Below are positions 8,822-17,914 of a stretch of 64,000 nt of DNA, one piece after another. Origin of the DNA: Herminiimonas sp. (lineage in GTDB: Bacteria; Pseudomonadota; Gammaproteobacteria; Burkholderiales; Burkholderiaceae); contig NZ_JAURVN010000015.1 in assembly GCF_030655415.1 (NCBI RefSeq), positions 248,001 through 312,000 of the forward strand, given 5' to 3'. Below the pieces are notes generated by a model. It was not told the origin of the DNA, searched no databases, and saw only the letters and a program-made list of their open reading frames with translations. A program made the translations under genes and the position numbers. Positions within the stretch are counted from its first letter, which is position 1, and each line of letters starts with the position of its first letter.

Positions 8822-9171
8822 ATGCGCCTTAAAAATTGAGTTAAGTGCTTGATTCTACCAAGAAATTCGCGAATTACCCAGCAACAGCCCCGCAATTCGC
8901 TTATATATGGCCTTATTTTCAGTGTGGATTTTCATTTTTCTTGCGTCGCAAAAAACCTGAAACGACATACTTGTAAAGTGTTGGACGCCAATTTGAACCA
9001 TCTCGTTCCATACAAAAAAGCGAAACTTGATGCGGCGAATTCAATTCATTTTTGCGCAGCATCTTTTACCGAAATGCAGCTTATGCCAAATAACTTCTGA
9101 CGCGGCCAACATGACAAACCCGGCATCTTGATGCAAGATGCATCCATCCAAATCCGACAATCACACTCATC
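8822..9171. other. 350-bp non-coding divergent interval
   Basis: This stretch lies between the divergent ferritin-like gene and the glutathione peroxidase gene and should hold both promoters. A plus-strand frame of 83 codons (8849-9100) has no recognisable features and looks like chance. A perfect 19-bp inverted repeat at 9123-9141 is the one clear element. Confidence 0.5.
9123..9141. promoter_or_regulatory. perfect inverted repeat upstream of glutathione peroxidase
   Basis: GCATCTTGATGCAAGATGC has eight-base arms that match perfectly around a three-base centre. It ends 30 bp before the ATG of the peroxidase gene. The symmetry and position suit a dimeric repressor or activator site, but the protein that binds it is unknown; an mRNA hairpin is the alternative. 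Confidence 0.5.
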
Positions 9172-9753
9172 ATGAAAAAAATCATTTCCACGATCCTGCG
9201 CTGCGCCCTGCTATCGAGTTTTTTCATAGGTGCGCACGCGTCGGCACAAACCCCAGCCAACGCCGCATGCCCTGCGACCTTGAGCCATACCGTTCAACGT
9301 CTGCAAGATGAAGCGCCGCAAAATCTTTGCCAATATGCAGGCAAAGTTATTTTGGTCGTCAACACCGCCAGCTATTGCGGTTACACCGTGCAGTACGAAG
9401 GTTTGGAAAAACTGTATGCCAAATACAAGGATCAAGGCCTGGTCGTATTGGGCTTTGCATCGAATGACTTCGGCCAGCAAGAGCCAGGCGCGAACAAGGA
9501 AATCGCAGAGTTTTGCAATAACACCTACGGCGTCAAATTCCCGATGTTTGCCAAAACATCTGTCATCGGACCGAACAGCAATGCGTTTTACCAATCATTG
9601 ATGAAGGCTGGCGCAACGCCGCCAAAATGGAATTTCCACAAGATCCTGCTGGATCGCGAAGGCAAGGTCGTACAAAGCTATCCGTCAAAAATCACGCCAG
9701 ATAATAAATCGCTAGTTGCTGATATCGAAAAGGCCTTGGCAAAAACAAAATAA
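9172..9753 (+). CDS. exported glutathione peroxidase family protein
   Basis: This thiol peroxidase of the glutathione peroxidase family has 193 residues. A signal peptide is likely (hydrophobic residues 5-22, cleavage after ASA), so the enzyme should act in the periplasm. The active-site cysteine is C69 in NTASYCGYT; the partner residues are in ASNDFGQQEPG (Gln) and PPKWNFHK (Trp, Asn). The redox partner may be thioredoxin-like rather than glutathione, as in many bacterial homologues. The perfect inverted repeat just upstream may control it. The gene stands alone; the next gene is convergent with only 26 bp between. Confidence 0.9.
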   Translation: MKKIISTILRCALLSSFFIGAHASAQTPANAACPATLSHTVQRLQDEAPQNLCQYAGKVILVVNTASYCGYTVQYEGLEKLYAKYKDQGLVVLGFASNDFGQQEPGANKEIAEFCNNTYGVKFPMFAKTSVIGPNSNAFYQSLMKAGATPPKWNFHKILLDREGKVVQSYPSKITPDNKSLVADIEKALAKTK

Positions 9754-9779
9754 AATGCGCCACGATTGTTCGCGGCAAT

Positions 9780-10517
9780 TCAAAGAGCTAGGCGCCGTAT
9801 CAACGACAGTGCATCAGGTATCGCTGCGCCTTCCGCCGTGTTATCAAAAATGCAGAAGATGCGATCAGCCTGATCGCGTGCCTTCATTATTTTGGCGGCA
9901 ACGGCGTCCAGAAAATCATCGTTATACGCTGAACGATATATCTCCGGCGCGCCGTGCAAACGGATGTACAAAGTGCGCGGCTCAGCACTGCGTGATATGT
10001 CGACTACTGGCGGCGGATCAGCATGCACAAAGCTGACGGCATATTCAAGCATCAGCTCTTCAGCCTCGTGGGAAAACCAACTCGCATGACGCGGTTCACA
10101 TGCAACGGCCATCCTGGTTCGTCCACGCAATAGCGCAAAAAAATCCGCCGCTTCTTCGGTTGAAAATTTCAAGCTGGGCGGCAATTGAAGTAACAGGCAT
10201 TCGAGCTTTTCTTCCAGCTGCCCTGCTTCCAGCAAAAACTGATCAAGTAAATGTTCGGTCTCGCGCAAGCGATGCTCATGCGTAATAGTGCGGGGAATCT
10301 TTACCGAAAAGCGAAAATCTTCCGGCACACTATTCCGCCAGCGCGCATATGTCTTGGCTTGATGTGAACGATAAAAAGACGAGTTGATTTCTACTGTGGA
10401 AAAAACTGCAGCATAGCGCTCGAGATGCGTACCTACCGCTGGAAATTCAGCCGCGACCTTGGACGAAAGGCTCCAGCCGGCGCAGCCAATCAGGACGGAA
10501 GAAAGATGCCTGGTCAT
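9780..10517 (-). CDS. DUF72 domain protein
   Basis: This 245-residue protein belongs to the DUF72 (YecE-like) family, a TIM-barrel-like family without an agreed function. Recognisable pieces are [12 protein letters not shown] near the start, VEINSSFYR, and a C-terminal [20 protein letters not shown]. The start at 10515-10517 is chosen because its ATG overlaps the TGA of the upstream glycosylase gene (ATGA) and GGAG lies six bases before it; a longer frame to 10577 would overlap that gene without reason. The coupling to a DNA glycosylase suggests, but does not prove, a link with nucleic-acid repair. Confidence 0.85.
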   Translation of the reverse strand: MTRHLSSVLIGCAGWSLSSKVAAEFPAVGTHLERYAAVFSTVEINSSFYRSHQAKTYARWRNSVPEDFRFSVKIPRTITHEHRLRETEHLLDQFLLEAGQLEEKLECLLLQLPPSLKFSTEEAADFFALLRGRTRMAVACEPRHASWFSHEAEELMLEYAVSFVHADPPPVVDISRSAEPRTLYIRLHGAPEIYRSAYNDDFLDAVAAKIMKARDQADRIFCIFDNTAEGAAIPDALSLIRRLAL

Positions 10518-11101
10518 TTGTGACTCCGACCAAAAGGCCGACTCAAAAACCGTGAGCCAGCGAGGCCAAAGCGCCAAGGTATGTCCACGGCTTTTGATAT
10601 TCCTATGCGCGCGCCAGCCACAATATCCGCTTCGGCTACAGGCTGATCAGGCAACAACAACTCAAACGGCGCGGTGTTCAGACGCATGCCGTCATGCTCT
10701 CGGGTTACGCCCAAAGCCTGGCACAAGCGACCCGGCCCGGCGCACAGCAAACGCAAGGTTTCCATACCACGGCGTTTTTGCATAAGCTCAATGCCGGTGT
10801 TCGGTTCCAAGGCTCGAATCAAAACACCGGCACCATGCCCTTCTTCGCGGCAGACGAAATTCAGGCACCAATGGATGCCATACGAACGATAGACATAGGC
10901 GTGGCCGCAAGCGCCGAACATCGTGATATTTCTGGATGTTGGCCCGGCAAAACTATGCGATGCAGGATCTTCTCGATCATAAGCTTCGGTTTCCACAATG
11001 CGGCCACCGACGCCATTGACCAACACTGTCACGCCGATCAAACGTCGAGCGACTTCCACAGACGAAACGGAAAAATCAAAGTTGACCGGAACGGTATTCA
11101 T
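10514..11101 (-). CDS. mpg: DNA-3-methyladenine glycosylase (AAG/MPG family)
   Basis: This enzyme removes alkylated purines such as 3-methyladenine from DNA in base excision repair. It has 195 residues, normal for bacterial AAG proteins. Signatures include [20 protein letters not shown], with the catalytic glutamate in VETEAY, then [18 protein letters not shown] and the [17 protein letters not shown] block. The gene overlaps the DUF72 gene by four bases, so the two are co-translated. The following 276 bp toward the response regulator hold nothing that I recognise. Confidence 0.95.
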   Translation of the reverse strand: MNTVPVNFDFSVSSVEVARRLIGVTVLVNGVGGRIVETEAYDREDPASHSFAGPTSRNITMFGACGHAYVYRSYGIHWCLNFVCREEGHGAGVLIRALEPNTGIELMQKRRGMETLRLLCAGPGRLCQALGVTREHDGMRLNTAPFELLLPDQPVAEADIVAGARIGISKAVDIPWRFGLAGSRFLSRPFGRSHK

Positions 11102-11377
11102 GTGGCCAAATTATCAGAAATTAATGCTTCCTTTTGTGCGTTTTCCCGCTGAGCGATATCATTCTGTGCAATTCCACAGCCATAGCAGTTTTTGAATGCC
11201 CGAGCCAAAAATACGACGAAAAACTGCGAAAGCCAAGATAGCCAAGACTCACGCAGGCATAATGGCGGACTTGACCAGATCCATGCATAAATCTGCAGGC
11301 AGATACCAAGCGCCGACGATTATTCATGGTCCAAACCGAAACTGAAAGTGATGACAGGCGAACACCGCCTCCCTACC

Positions 11378-12067
11378 ATGCGTATTTTGATTATTGAAGA
11401 CAACGCCGATATCGTCGCGAATCTGTATGCGTTTCTGGAGCCGCGTGGCTACGTGCTCGATTGCGCAGCCAACGGCTATGCAGGATTCGCACTGGCGGCG
11501 CAACATGAATACGATGCCGTTATCCTCGACATCAAGATTCCAGGCATTGATGGCCTGACACTGTGCCGCAAGATGCGCGACGAATTGCAAAACGACACAC
11601 CGGTATTAATGCTGACCGCGCGTGACACGCTGGACGACAAAGTTGCAGGCTTCGACAGTGGCGCCGATGACTATCTGGTCAAACCGTTTTCGCTGCTGGA
11701 AGTAGAAGTCCGCCTGAAAGCATTGATACGTCGTGCACGTGGCAAAAATCAGGGCACCAACTTCTTGAGCGTAGGCGATCTGGTATTCGACACCTCGACT
11801 TATCAAGTTAAACGCGGTGGCATGCCCGTGACCTTGACCAAAACAGGTTTCAAGATCCTTGGCTGCCTGATGAAAGAAGCACCTAAAGTCGTCTCGCGCG
11901 AAACGTTGGAACTGGAAGTCTGGGGCGATCATCCGCCAGACAGCGATGCACTACGCACGCATATCCACGCTCTGCGTCAGGCCTTGGATAAGGCACATCC
12001 ATTTGCGATGTTGCGCACCGTTCAGGGCATAGGCTACCGCTTGGTAGGCTCGGATGAAACGACGTAG
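11378..12067 (+). CDS. OmpR-family response regulator
   Basis: This two-component response regulator has 229 residues. The receiver has the acidic pair E7-D8, the phosphoacceptor D51 in AVILDIKIPG, and the lysine in YLVKPFS. The C-terminal half is a winged-helix DNA-binding domain ending VQGIGYRLVGS. The start at ATG 11378 gives the standard MRILIIEDN opening; GTG 11348 and ATG 11351 are in frame upstream, and no choice has a strong ribosome binding site. It overlaps the kinase gene by 14 bp, so they form one unit. The signal sensed cannot be deduced. Confidence 0.93.
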   Translation: MRILIIEDNADIVANLYAFLEPRGYVLDCAANGYAGFALAAQHEYDAVILDIKIPGIDGLTLCRKMRDELQNDTPVLMLTARDTLDDKVAGFDSGADDYLVKPFSLLEVEVRLKALIRRARGKNQGTNFLSVGDLVFDTSTYQVKRGGMPVTLTKTGFKILGCLMKEAPKVVSRETLELEVWGDHPPDSDALRTHIHALRQALDKAHPFAMLRTVQGIGYRLVGSDETT

Positions 12068-13304
12068 TTCATTACGGCGACGGATAGTCGTTGCCTACCT
12101 TCTTTTCGCACTCGCGATTTGTACTTTCTTTGGCGCGGTAGTCGCCGTTGCCATTGAAGGTACTGAAGATTTACTGGTCGATGAACATTTGCGCAGCATC
12201 GCTGCCTGGGCTTCGCCGCGTCACGCGGTTGGCATGCCGACCGAAATGCCATCCGATGTCAGTTTTTATCATGGCGAAGATATTCCCGAACCGTTGCGCG
12301 GCATGCCGCTCGGCGTCGCCAAGGAAAGCTTCGAAGGAAAAGTCGTCCATCTGCTAGTCGGCCAAGACGATGCTGGCACTTATGTGGTCGTCGATCGCGC
12401 CAGCGAATACAAAAATATCGAACACGTTATTTACGCGATGATCATGGCCGGCTTTCTCGGCTTCGTCGCGTTGTCGCTGTTTCTGGGCAGCTTTATCGCG
12501 CGCGGCTTTGTCGATCCGATTATCGAGCTTGCCGCGGCCGTCAAAGACAATAGCCATCCATCAGAATTCCCGCTGCTTAATAGCAAGGATGAACTCGGCA
12601 TATTGGCGCGCGCATTTGCCGCCCACACCACTGAGCTAAAACAATTCCTCGCGCGTGAACGCTTCTTCACCGGCGACGTCAGCCACGAGTTGCGCACGCC
12701 ACTCACGATTATTACCGGCGCAGCCGAGTTACTACTCGATCAGACCGCCCAGCAACCCGCATTGCACGCACCGGCTGAACGCATCCTGCGCGCCGCAAAA
12801 GAAGCCAATGAGTGCGTTGAAGTACTGCTGCAGCTGGCGCGCGCACCAGATCAAATCAATCGGCCGGAAACCTCGATCGCAGATGTCATTCATGCTGAAA
12901 TCGCCCGATGCCAGCATTTCATCGCAAACAAACCCGTCACACTGACGTTTATAGAGGGCGAAGATTTCCAAGTGGCGGCACGCGAAGAATTATTGACGGC
13001 AGCCATTGGCAATTTGATCCGCAATGCCTGCCAATACACCGAACAAGGCTCGGTCACCGTCAAGATGATTGGCCACTCGGTCATCATCGAAGATACCGGT
13101 CCCGGCTTGCCAGAATCGATACAAGCACGCCTGCAAAATAATCCTTCCGCAAAACCACTTGTAGGTTCCGCCGGCACCGGACTGGGTCTCGCGCTAGTCG
13201 TGCGCATCTGCGAATACCTAGGCTCTACACTACATGTCGAAAATAATCCAAAAAATGGCAGTAATTTCCGAATTGTTTTTAAGGCAATTTTAACGGAAAA
13301 CTAA
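12054..13304 (+). CDS. sensor histidine kinase
   Basis: This is the membrane kinase partner of the preceding regulator, 416 residues. Two transmembrane helices at about 11-33 and 125-147 enclose a periplasmic sensing region of roughly 90 residues. A HAMP-like linker follows, then the H-box FFTGDVSHELRTPL with phospho-acceptor H211, an N-box NLIRNACQYT, and the G boxes IEDTGPGLP and GTGLGLALV. All catalytic motifs are intact. The periplasmic part has no domain I recognise. The divergence of the short sensor loop prevents a ligand guess. Confidence 0.94.
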   Translation: MKRRSSLRRRIVVAYLLFALAICTFFGAVVAVAIEGTEDLLVDEHLRSIAAWASPRHAVGMPTEMPSDVSFYHGEDIPEPLRGMPLGVAKESFEGKVVHLLVGQDDAGTYVVVDRASEYKNIEHVIYAMIMAGFLGFVALSLFLGSFIARGFVDPIIELAAAVKDNSHPSEFPLLNSKDELGILARAFAAHTTELKQFLARERFFTGDVSHELRTPLTIITGAAELLLDQTAQQPALHAPAERILRAAKEANECVEVLLQLARAPDQINRPETSIADVIHAEIARCQHFIANKPVTLTFIEGEDFQVAAREELLTAAIGNLIRNACQYTEQGSVTVKMIGHSVIIEDTGPGLPESIQARLQNNPSAKPLVGSAGTGLGLALVVRICEYLGSTLHVENNPKNGSNFRIVFKAILTEN

Positions 13305-13560
13305 CACTTTTCTCACGGCTAATTAAGTTCCTCGGCGCTAATCTGCGCCTGTGCACTGAAGCAGTCTTGCCTAGGCAATTCAACTTCTCCCACGGTTTTT
13401 GTGTAGTTTTACCCTGAACCGCAGGCATTCCGCTTAAAACGAAATGTCGCGCACGCGAATACGTAGTGGCAAAAAAAGATTTTTCGGATTTTCCTGACAA
13501 TCGACAACTACATGGTCGTACGTCGACCGCCACTTTTACTTAATAAACCTTGAGGAAGAC

Positions 13561-14274
13561 ATGGAATTTATAGGAACCGCGGCATTCTGGGCCGCACTCG
13601 GCAACATCATCCTGATCAACATCGTGCTGTCTGGCGATAACGCCGTTGTGATCGCGCTGGCCGCGAAATCGCTGCCACCGAAACAAAAGAAAATGGCCGT
13701 CATCTGGGGTAGCGCAGCAGCGATTATCCTGCGTATCGTTTTGACCATCTTCGCATTGCAATTGCTGACTCTGCCGTACCTGAAATTGATCGGTGCAGTT
13801 CTGTTGTTCTACATCGGCGTGCAATTGTTGGCCGAAGGTGACGGCGAAGAAAATATCGAAGGCCACTCCAACCTGTGGGGCGCAATCAAAACCATTCTGG
13901 TTGCCGATCTGGTCATGAGTCTCGATAACGTGCTCGGCGTTGCTGCAGCTGCAAATGGCAATGTCACTCTGTTGGTGATCGGCCTGGCAATCAGCGTTCC
14001 GCTGATCGTGTTCGGTAGCGCAATCGTGCTGAAGTTGATGGAAAAATTCCCTATCATCATCACCTTGGGCGCTGCACTGCTGGGTTATCTGGCTGGTGAA
14101 ATGTTGTTCTCCGATCCTATCGTCACACCATGGATCGCAGCGAACATTCCACACCACGAAGTCGCCTTGTTCGGCCATAGCCACCTGAGCATTCCAGGTC
14201 TGGTATTGGCAATTGGCGTCGTGATTGTTGGTACTTACTTGAGCAAACGTCACAGTCACGCGGCAGCAGCGTAA
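13561..14274 (+). CDS. TerC family integral membrane protein
   Basis: This TerC/YjbE-type protein has 237 residues and about seven membrane helices. The two conserved acidic motifs are LSGDNAVVIALA near the N-terminus and DLVMSLDNVLGVAAA in the middle. Family members are linked to metal-ion efflux (manganese in some cases) and tellurite resistance. The C-terminus has several histidines (PHHEVALFGHSH and KRHSHAAAA). The ATG follows TTGAGGAAGAC, a good ribosome binding site. I looked for a yybP-ykoY manganese riboswitch in the 256-bp leader and did not see its signature. A strong terminator follows. Confidence 0.9.
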   Translation: MEFIGTAAFWAALGNIILINIVLSGDNAVVIALAAKSLPPKQKKMAVIWGSAAAIILRIVLTIFALQLLTLPYLKLIGAVLLFYIGVQLLAEGDGEENIEGHSNLWGAIKTILVADLVMSLDNVLGVAAAANGNVTLLVIGLAISVPLIVFGSAIVLKLMEKFPIIITLGAALLGYLAGEMLFSDPIVTPWIAANIPHHEVALFGHSHLSIPGLVLAIGVVIVGTYLSKRHSHAAAA

Positions 14275-14324
14275 TGTAATTCGGCTTAAGGCGAGCGCCC
14301 AACGGCGGTCGTCTTAAAGCTAAC

Positions 14325-14362
14325 AAAAAGGGCGAACTAATAATACTGGTTCGCCCTTTTTT
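14325..14362. terminator. bidirectional Rho-independent terminator
   Basis: AAAAAGGGCGAAC (14325-14337) pairs with GTTCGCCCTTTTTT (14349-14362). It lies between the convergent TerC gene and the minus-strand gene at 14430 and has T-runs in both directions. Confidence 0.92.
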
Positions 14363-14429
14363 CATATGCATTCGACTATGTGATCAGATCGAGAAATTCT
14401 GAGTTTCGAGAAAATTTCCATCCAAAAAT

Positions 14430-14840
14430 CTAATACCGTTTCTTTATATTGAAGTTATGTTCACCCACCAAGCGGGTCGTCGCAATCAGGCTGCTCAAGC
14501 CAAACACCAGTTGCGTCAATCTATCACCGGGCAAGGCCCATATCTGCCCCGCAGGTATCTCGACTTCAGTCGCGGCAGAGATCAATGGCGCGACCCATTC
14601 GGCTTCAGGCGTAACGTCTAGCAGCACATCGCCTTCCGACGTCGTATGCAAAAAAATTTCTCCGCCCTCACTCAAACCGAAGCAAATACCCCAGCCGCTT
14701 GCTTTATTGCTATTGATTAATTGCTGGATCGCGCGATTTTGATGATCTATCCATGCTTCCACGTCATAAGTGGTTTTTAAAACAATCCAGGGACGCTCTA
14801 TCGGCTCGTCGTAAGTTTTTTCGTCATCGTCGTACATCAT
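14430..14840 (-). CDS. hypothetical acidic protein, 136 aa
   Basis: I do not recognise this protein. From the ATG at 14838-14840 it has 136 residues and begins MMYDDDEKTYDEPIERPWIV. It is acidic, without a signal peptide or membrane helix, and contains a tryptophan-rich YDVEAWIDHQNRAIQQLI segment and a GEIFLHTTSEGDVLLDVTPE beta-rich stretch. The start is chosen because it follows CGAGATGC and avoids an arginine-rich N-terminal part that reads like non-coding sequence; a frame to 14927 exists. It ends at a strong terminator. Coding is supported by codon use and length, the function is unknown. Confidence 0.65.
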   Translation of the reverse strand: MMYDDDEKTYDEPIERPWIVLKTTYDVEAWIDHQNRAIQQLINSNKASGWGICFGLSEGGEIFLHTTSEGDVLLDVTPEAEWVAPLISAATEVEIPAGQIWALPGDRLTQLVFGLSSLIATTRLVGEHNFNIKKRY

Positions 14841-14994
14841 TGCATCTCGTCGTCTGCTGAATAATTCGTGCGCACACTGTACACGTTGCGATAACTTCCG
14901 TCGTCTTGCGCTCAGATAAAAACACACAACTGCAGGAAATCAGCCGCTAGCATGATATCCTGCGCACCCAAGCTCACCATTGCTCGACTGTTTC

Positions 14995-15456
14995 ATGACG
15001 ACTACCGAACCAACGCCTAATCCGTTTCAATCCGCCCGTGTTCTGCTTAAAGAGCTTCAGGAAAAATTCACCGTCTTCGGCGAATTTCAGCCTTTAGCCA
15101 TCGGCATCGACAAACAATTGTTTGCTCAAATCCCTGATGTCAGCCGCAAAACCTTGCGTACGGCAATGGGCATACATACCAATTCCCTGCGGTATTTAAA
15201 GGGCATGGAAAAAGCCACGGTGCGTTTTAACCTTGATGGTTCGCAAGCGGATGAAGTCACAGACGTGCACCGCAGCCATGCGACCACTACCTTGAAGGAA
15301 CGCTTCAAGAAGAATGCGGATCAACGCAAGGCGCAACGTCAAGCTGAAGAAACCCAACGCAAAGCGGAAGCAGCCAAAAAACAAGCCGAAGAAGCAGATC
15401 GTCTGCGCGCTGATAAACTCAGCCAACTGGCAGAGAAATTCTCTCGTAAAAACTGA
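14995..15456 (+). CDS. ProQ/FinO family RNA-binding protein
   Basis: This 153-residue protein has a ProQ/FinO domain at about residues 10-110, recognisable by FQPLAIGIDKQLFAQ, TLRTAMGIHTNSLRYL and RFNLDGSQADEVTD. A C-terminal coiled-coil-like tail rich in Lys, Ala and Gln follows (residues 105-150). Family members bind structured RNAs and act as RNA chaperones. The ATG at 14995 gives the family-like MTTTEPTPNPF opening; a TTG at 14980 is in frame upstream, and neither has a strong ribosome binding site. Confidence 0.9.
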   Translation: MTTTEPTPNPFQSARVLLKELQEKFTVFGEFQPLAIGIDKQLFAQIPDVSRKTLRTAMGIHTNSLRYLKGMEKATVRFNLDGSQADEVTDVHRSHATTTLKERFKKNADQRKAQRQAEETQRKAEAAKKQAEEADRLRADKLSQLAEKFSRKN

Positions 15457-15494
15457 TCATTGTTTGTGATCGATCTTGATCACAGACTGATTTT

Positions 15495-15533
15495 ATTGGC
15501 CAGCTCGACCCACGTCGCGCTGGCCAATTTCAT
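15495..15533 (+). terminator. probable terminator after the ProQ-like gene
   Basis: ATTGGCCAGC (15495-15504) pairs with GCTGGCCAAT (15519-15528), followed by TTTCATTT. The T-tract is broken, so termination strength is uncertain. A second, shorter repeat with GTGATC and GATCAC lies at about 15465-15485. Confidence 0.55.
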
Positions 15534-15540
15534 TTAATCC

Positions 15541-16335
15541 CTACCAATAAGTCCACAGCATTTTGGCGGCCAGCACATACAGCAGGCAGGCAAAAATGCG
15601 TTTCAATACTGGCACCGGCAAGCGGTGCGCCAACCGTGCGCCGAATGGGGCGGTGACCACACTGCCGCAGACAATTCCGACCAGCGCAATCGTTGAAATA
15701 AAGCCCACTGCATCAGATGGCAAATCCGGCACGTTCCAGCCAGAGATGATGTAGCCTATAGTCCCCACCACCGCCAGCGGAATGCCCATCATCGCGCCCG
15801 TGCCTATGGTTTTCTTCATAGGCACACCGCACCACAGCATGAATGGAATAGTCAAGAATGCGCCGCCAGCAGACACCAGCCCGGCGATGATACCGATCAC
15901 CAAACCGACGAAGAACAAAGGCCATGCAGAAGGAAGTGTGCGAGAAGGTTTCGGCTTTTTATTCAACAGAATTTGTGTCGCACCAAAGAACACAATCACG
16001 GAAAAACTCAGCGCCAAATGACGTTGTGGAATCCAGGCTGACACAGAAGTCGCCAGCAAACTGCCGAGCACCAAACCCGGCGTCATACGTTTCACGATAT
16101 TGAAATCAACGCCATCAAATTTAAGATGCTCACGCACACTGGAGCCGGACGTGAATGCAATCGAAGCCATACAGGTGGCTAGTGCCATGTGCACGATATG
16201 ATCCGGCGCAAAATGCTGCGCGGCGAACAGTGCAGCCATGACAGGCACCAAGGTCATGCCACCACCAATGCCAAGCAGGCCGGCCAGCACGCCGACAAAT
16301 GCACCAGCGAGTACGTAGGCGGCGAACCACATCAT
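15541..16335 (-). CDS. TauE/SafE family anion exporter
   Basis: This 264-residue membrane protein has about eight hydrophobic helices and the family opening LAGAFVGVLAGLLGIGGGMTLVP split by the glycine-rich GLLGIGGG motif, repeated in the second half as GIIAGLVSAGGAFLTIP. Family members export sulfite or organic sulfonates. The duplicated motif shows the inverted-repeat topology. ATG 16333-16335 is used because AGAGG lies about seven bases before it. No neighbouring sulfur gene supports a particular substrate. Confidence 0.88.
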   Translation of the reverse strand: MMWFAAYVLAGAFVGVLAGLLGIGGGMTLVPVMAALFAAQHFAPDHIVHMALATCMASIAFTSGSSVREHLKFDGVDFNIVKRMTPGLVLGSLLATSVSAWIPQRHLALSFSVIVFFGATQILLNKKPKPSRTLPSAWPLFFVGLVIGIIAGLVSAGGAFLTIPFMLWCGVPMKKTIGTGAMMGIPLAVVGTIGYIISGWNVPDLPSDAVGFISTIALVGIVCGSVVTAPFGARLAHRLPVPVLKRIFACLLYVLAAKMLWTYW

Positions 16336-16654
16336 GAGAGCACCTCTGTACCTGTGTCCGCTTTGACCAAACTACTCATCATATTTTGCATATGTTCTGC
16401 CTCGATGTACCTACATGAATATTCGCCCGACCGATGCAATCGCTTCCAGCACAAGCGACACTATACGATAGCCACCATTAAATTTCTCCTGATTAATTGT
16501 CACCTTAATCGGCCAGCAAGCATGCTGCAAACCGGCTAGACTAGTGCGCATAAAATCCCGTTTGATCGAATGCAGATACTGAATTTTCAACAATAAATTT
16601 TCAGCAATCGATCAAGCCCGATACGTCCTTAAAATCTTAACCGGCAGACCCTCT
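16336..16654. other. 319-bp divergent non-coding interval
   Basis: This stretch separates the divergent TauE/SafE and MFS genes. I see no RNA gene, terminator or convincing small gene in it. It should contain both promoters. Confidence 0.45.
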
Positions 16655-17902
16655 TTGCAAGCAGCACCACCAAACCCCTTAGTCAAAAATGAACGGTTCT
16701 TTTTGTTCACGATTGCCGGCATACAGTTCACGCACATTCTCGATTTCATGATCATGATGCCGCTCGGCCCGCAGCTGATCCGAGTCTTGCAGATTGACAC
16801 CCATCAATTTGGTTTGTTGCTGTCGTCATACACGTTGACCGCTGCTGCTTCGAGCTTGCTGGCTGCTACTTATATCGATCGTTTTGACAGACGCAAGCTG
16901 ATGCTGACGCTGTATGCCTTGTTCATCATTGCGACCTTGTGCTGCGGCCTTGCCCCCAATTACACCGCGCTGCTGATTGCGCGCGCATTGGCTGGTGCAT
17001 TCGGCGGCATTTTAGGTGCGTTGGTACAAACGATGGTGGCTGACGTGATTCCATTTGAGCGTCGCGGCAAAGCAATGGGCACGGTGATGACGGCCTTCTC
17101 AATGTCGACAGTCGCAGGCGTGCCGCTCGGCTTGTTATTAGCATCAACCTTCACTGACCTCGGTTGGCGCGCGCCGTTCTTTTTCATCGTCTTGCTGGCG
17201 TCGACTTTCTGGCTGATCGGCTATAAATTATTGCCACATCTGACTGCACATTTACAAAACAAACGAGTTGGAAATGTTTTCCAGCAGTTGTTTGCCGTGG
17301 CCAAAGAACCTAGCCATTTAACTGCGTTCGCGTTCATCGCATTGATCATGATGGCGGGCTTTACGGTGATCCCGTATATCCCGATTTATTTGACCAGCAA
17401 TGTCGGCATGACGGAATCGTTCATCACCGTGATTTATCTATGCGGCGGTGCTGCGACCTTCTTCACTTCGCAATTGATAGGCAGAATGTCGGACAAGCAC
17501 GGCAAGCTGAAAATGTTCCGCTGGGTGGCGTTGGCATCGTTTATTCCCTTGCTGATCACCACGCATTTATTCCCGGTCGCATGGTGGCTGGTACTGATTA
17601 ACTCAACGCTGTTCTTCATCCTCGTGCCTGGCCGCATGGTGCCGGGCATGGCGATGGTGAGCGCCGTGCCGGCAGCTCAAGTGCGCGGCACATTCATGAG
17701 TCTGGTGTCGTCGGTACAGATGTTGTCGTCAGGACTGGCGACGCTGGTGGCAGGCTTGATCATCACGCGTACACCCAGCGGACAAATCGACCATTACGAT
17801 ACGGTCGGCTATATTGCCGTCGCGTGCGGTGTACTCACGATATGGATTGCGCAACATCTACGTGTAGCCGGAACAGCTATCAAGGTCGCCGACAAACCTT
17901 AG
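16655..17902 (+). CDS. MFS transporter, DHA1-like
   Basis: This major-facilitator protein has 415 residues and twelve predicted helices. The opening ERFFLFTIAGIQFTHILDFM and the loop motif DRFDRRKLML between helices 2 and 3 resemble the DHA1 drug or sugar efflux group (AraJ/YdhP-like). A second loop copy, IGRMSDKHGKLKMFR, lies between helices 8 and 9. The start is uncertain: the frame opens after a TGA at 16580 and the only standard candidate is TTG 16655, without a clear ribosome binding site. An ATG at 16689 is out of frame. The substrate is unknown. Confidence 0.82.
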   Translation: MQAAPPNPLVKNERFFLFTIAGIQFTHILDFMIMMPLGPQLIRVLQIDTHQFGLLLSSYTLTAAASSLLAATYIDRFDRRKLMLTLYALFIIATLCCGLAPNYTALLIARALAGAFGGILGALVQTMVADVIPFERRGKAMGTVMTAFSMSTVAGVPLGLLLASTFTDLGWRAPFFFIVLLASTFWLIGYKLLPHLTAHLQNKRVGNVFQQLFAVAKEPSHLTAFAFIALIMMAGFTVIPYIPIYLTSNVGMTESFITVIYLCGGAATFFTSQLIGRMSDKHGKLKMFRWVALASFIPLLITTHLFPVAWWLVLINSTLFFILVPGRMVPGMAMVSAVPAAQVRGTFMSLVSSVQMLSSGLATLVAGLIITRTPSGQIDHYDTVGYIAVACGVLTIWIAQHLRVAGTAIKVADKP

Positions 17903-17914
17903 TTGAAAGCAGCT

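Noticed and set aside
8849..9100. 83-codon plus-strand frame in the interval before glutathione peroxidase
   Set aside because: No domain, no signal, poor ribosome binding site; better read as promoter region.
13305..13560. yybP-ykoY manganese riboswitch before the TerC gene
   Set aside because: I looked for the GGGGAGTA-type conserved segment and the matching internal loops and did not find them.
13540..14259. 239-codon minus-strand frame opposite the TerC gene
   Set aside because: Antisense to a clear membrane-protein gene; its composition (Gln, His and Asp rich) mirrors hydrophobic codons on the other strand.
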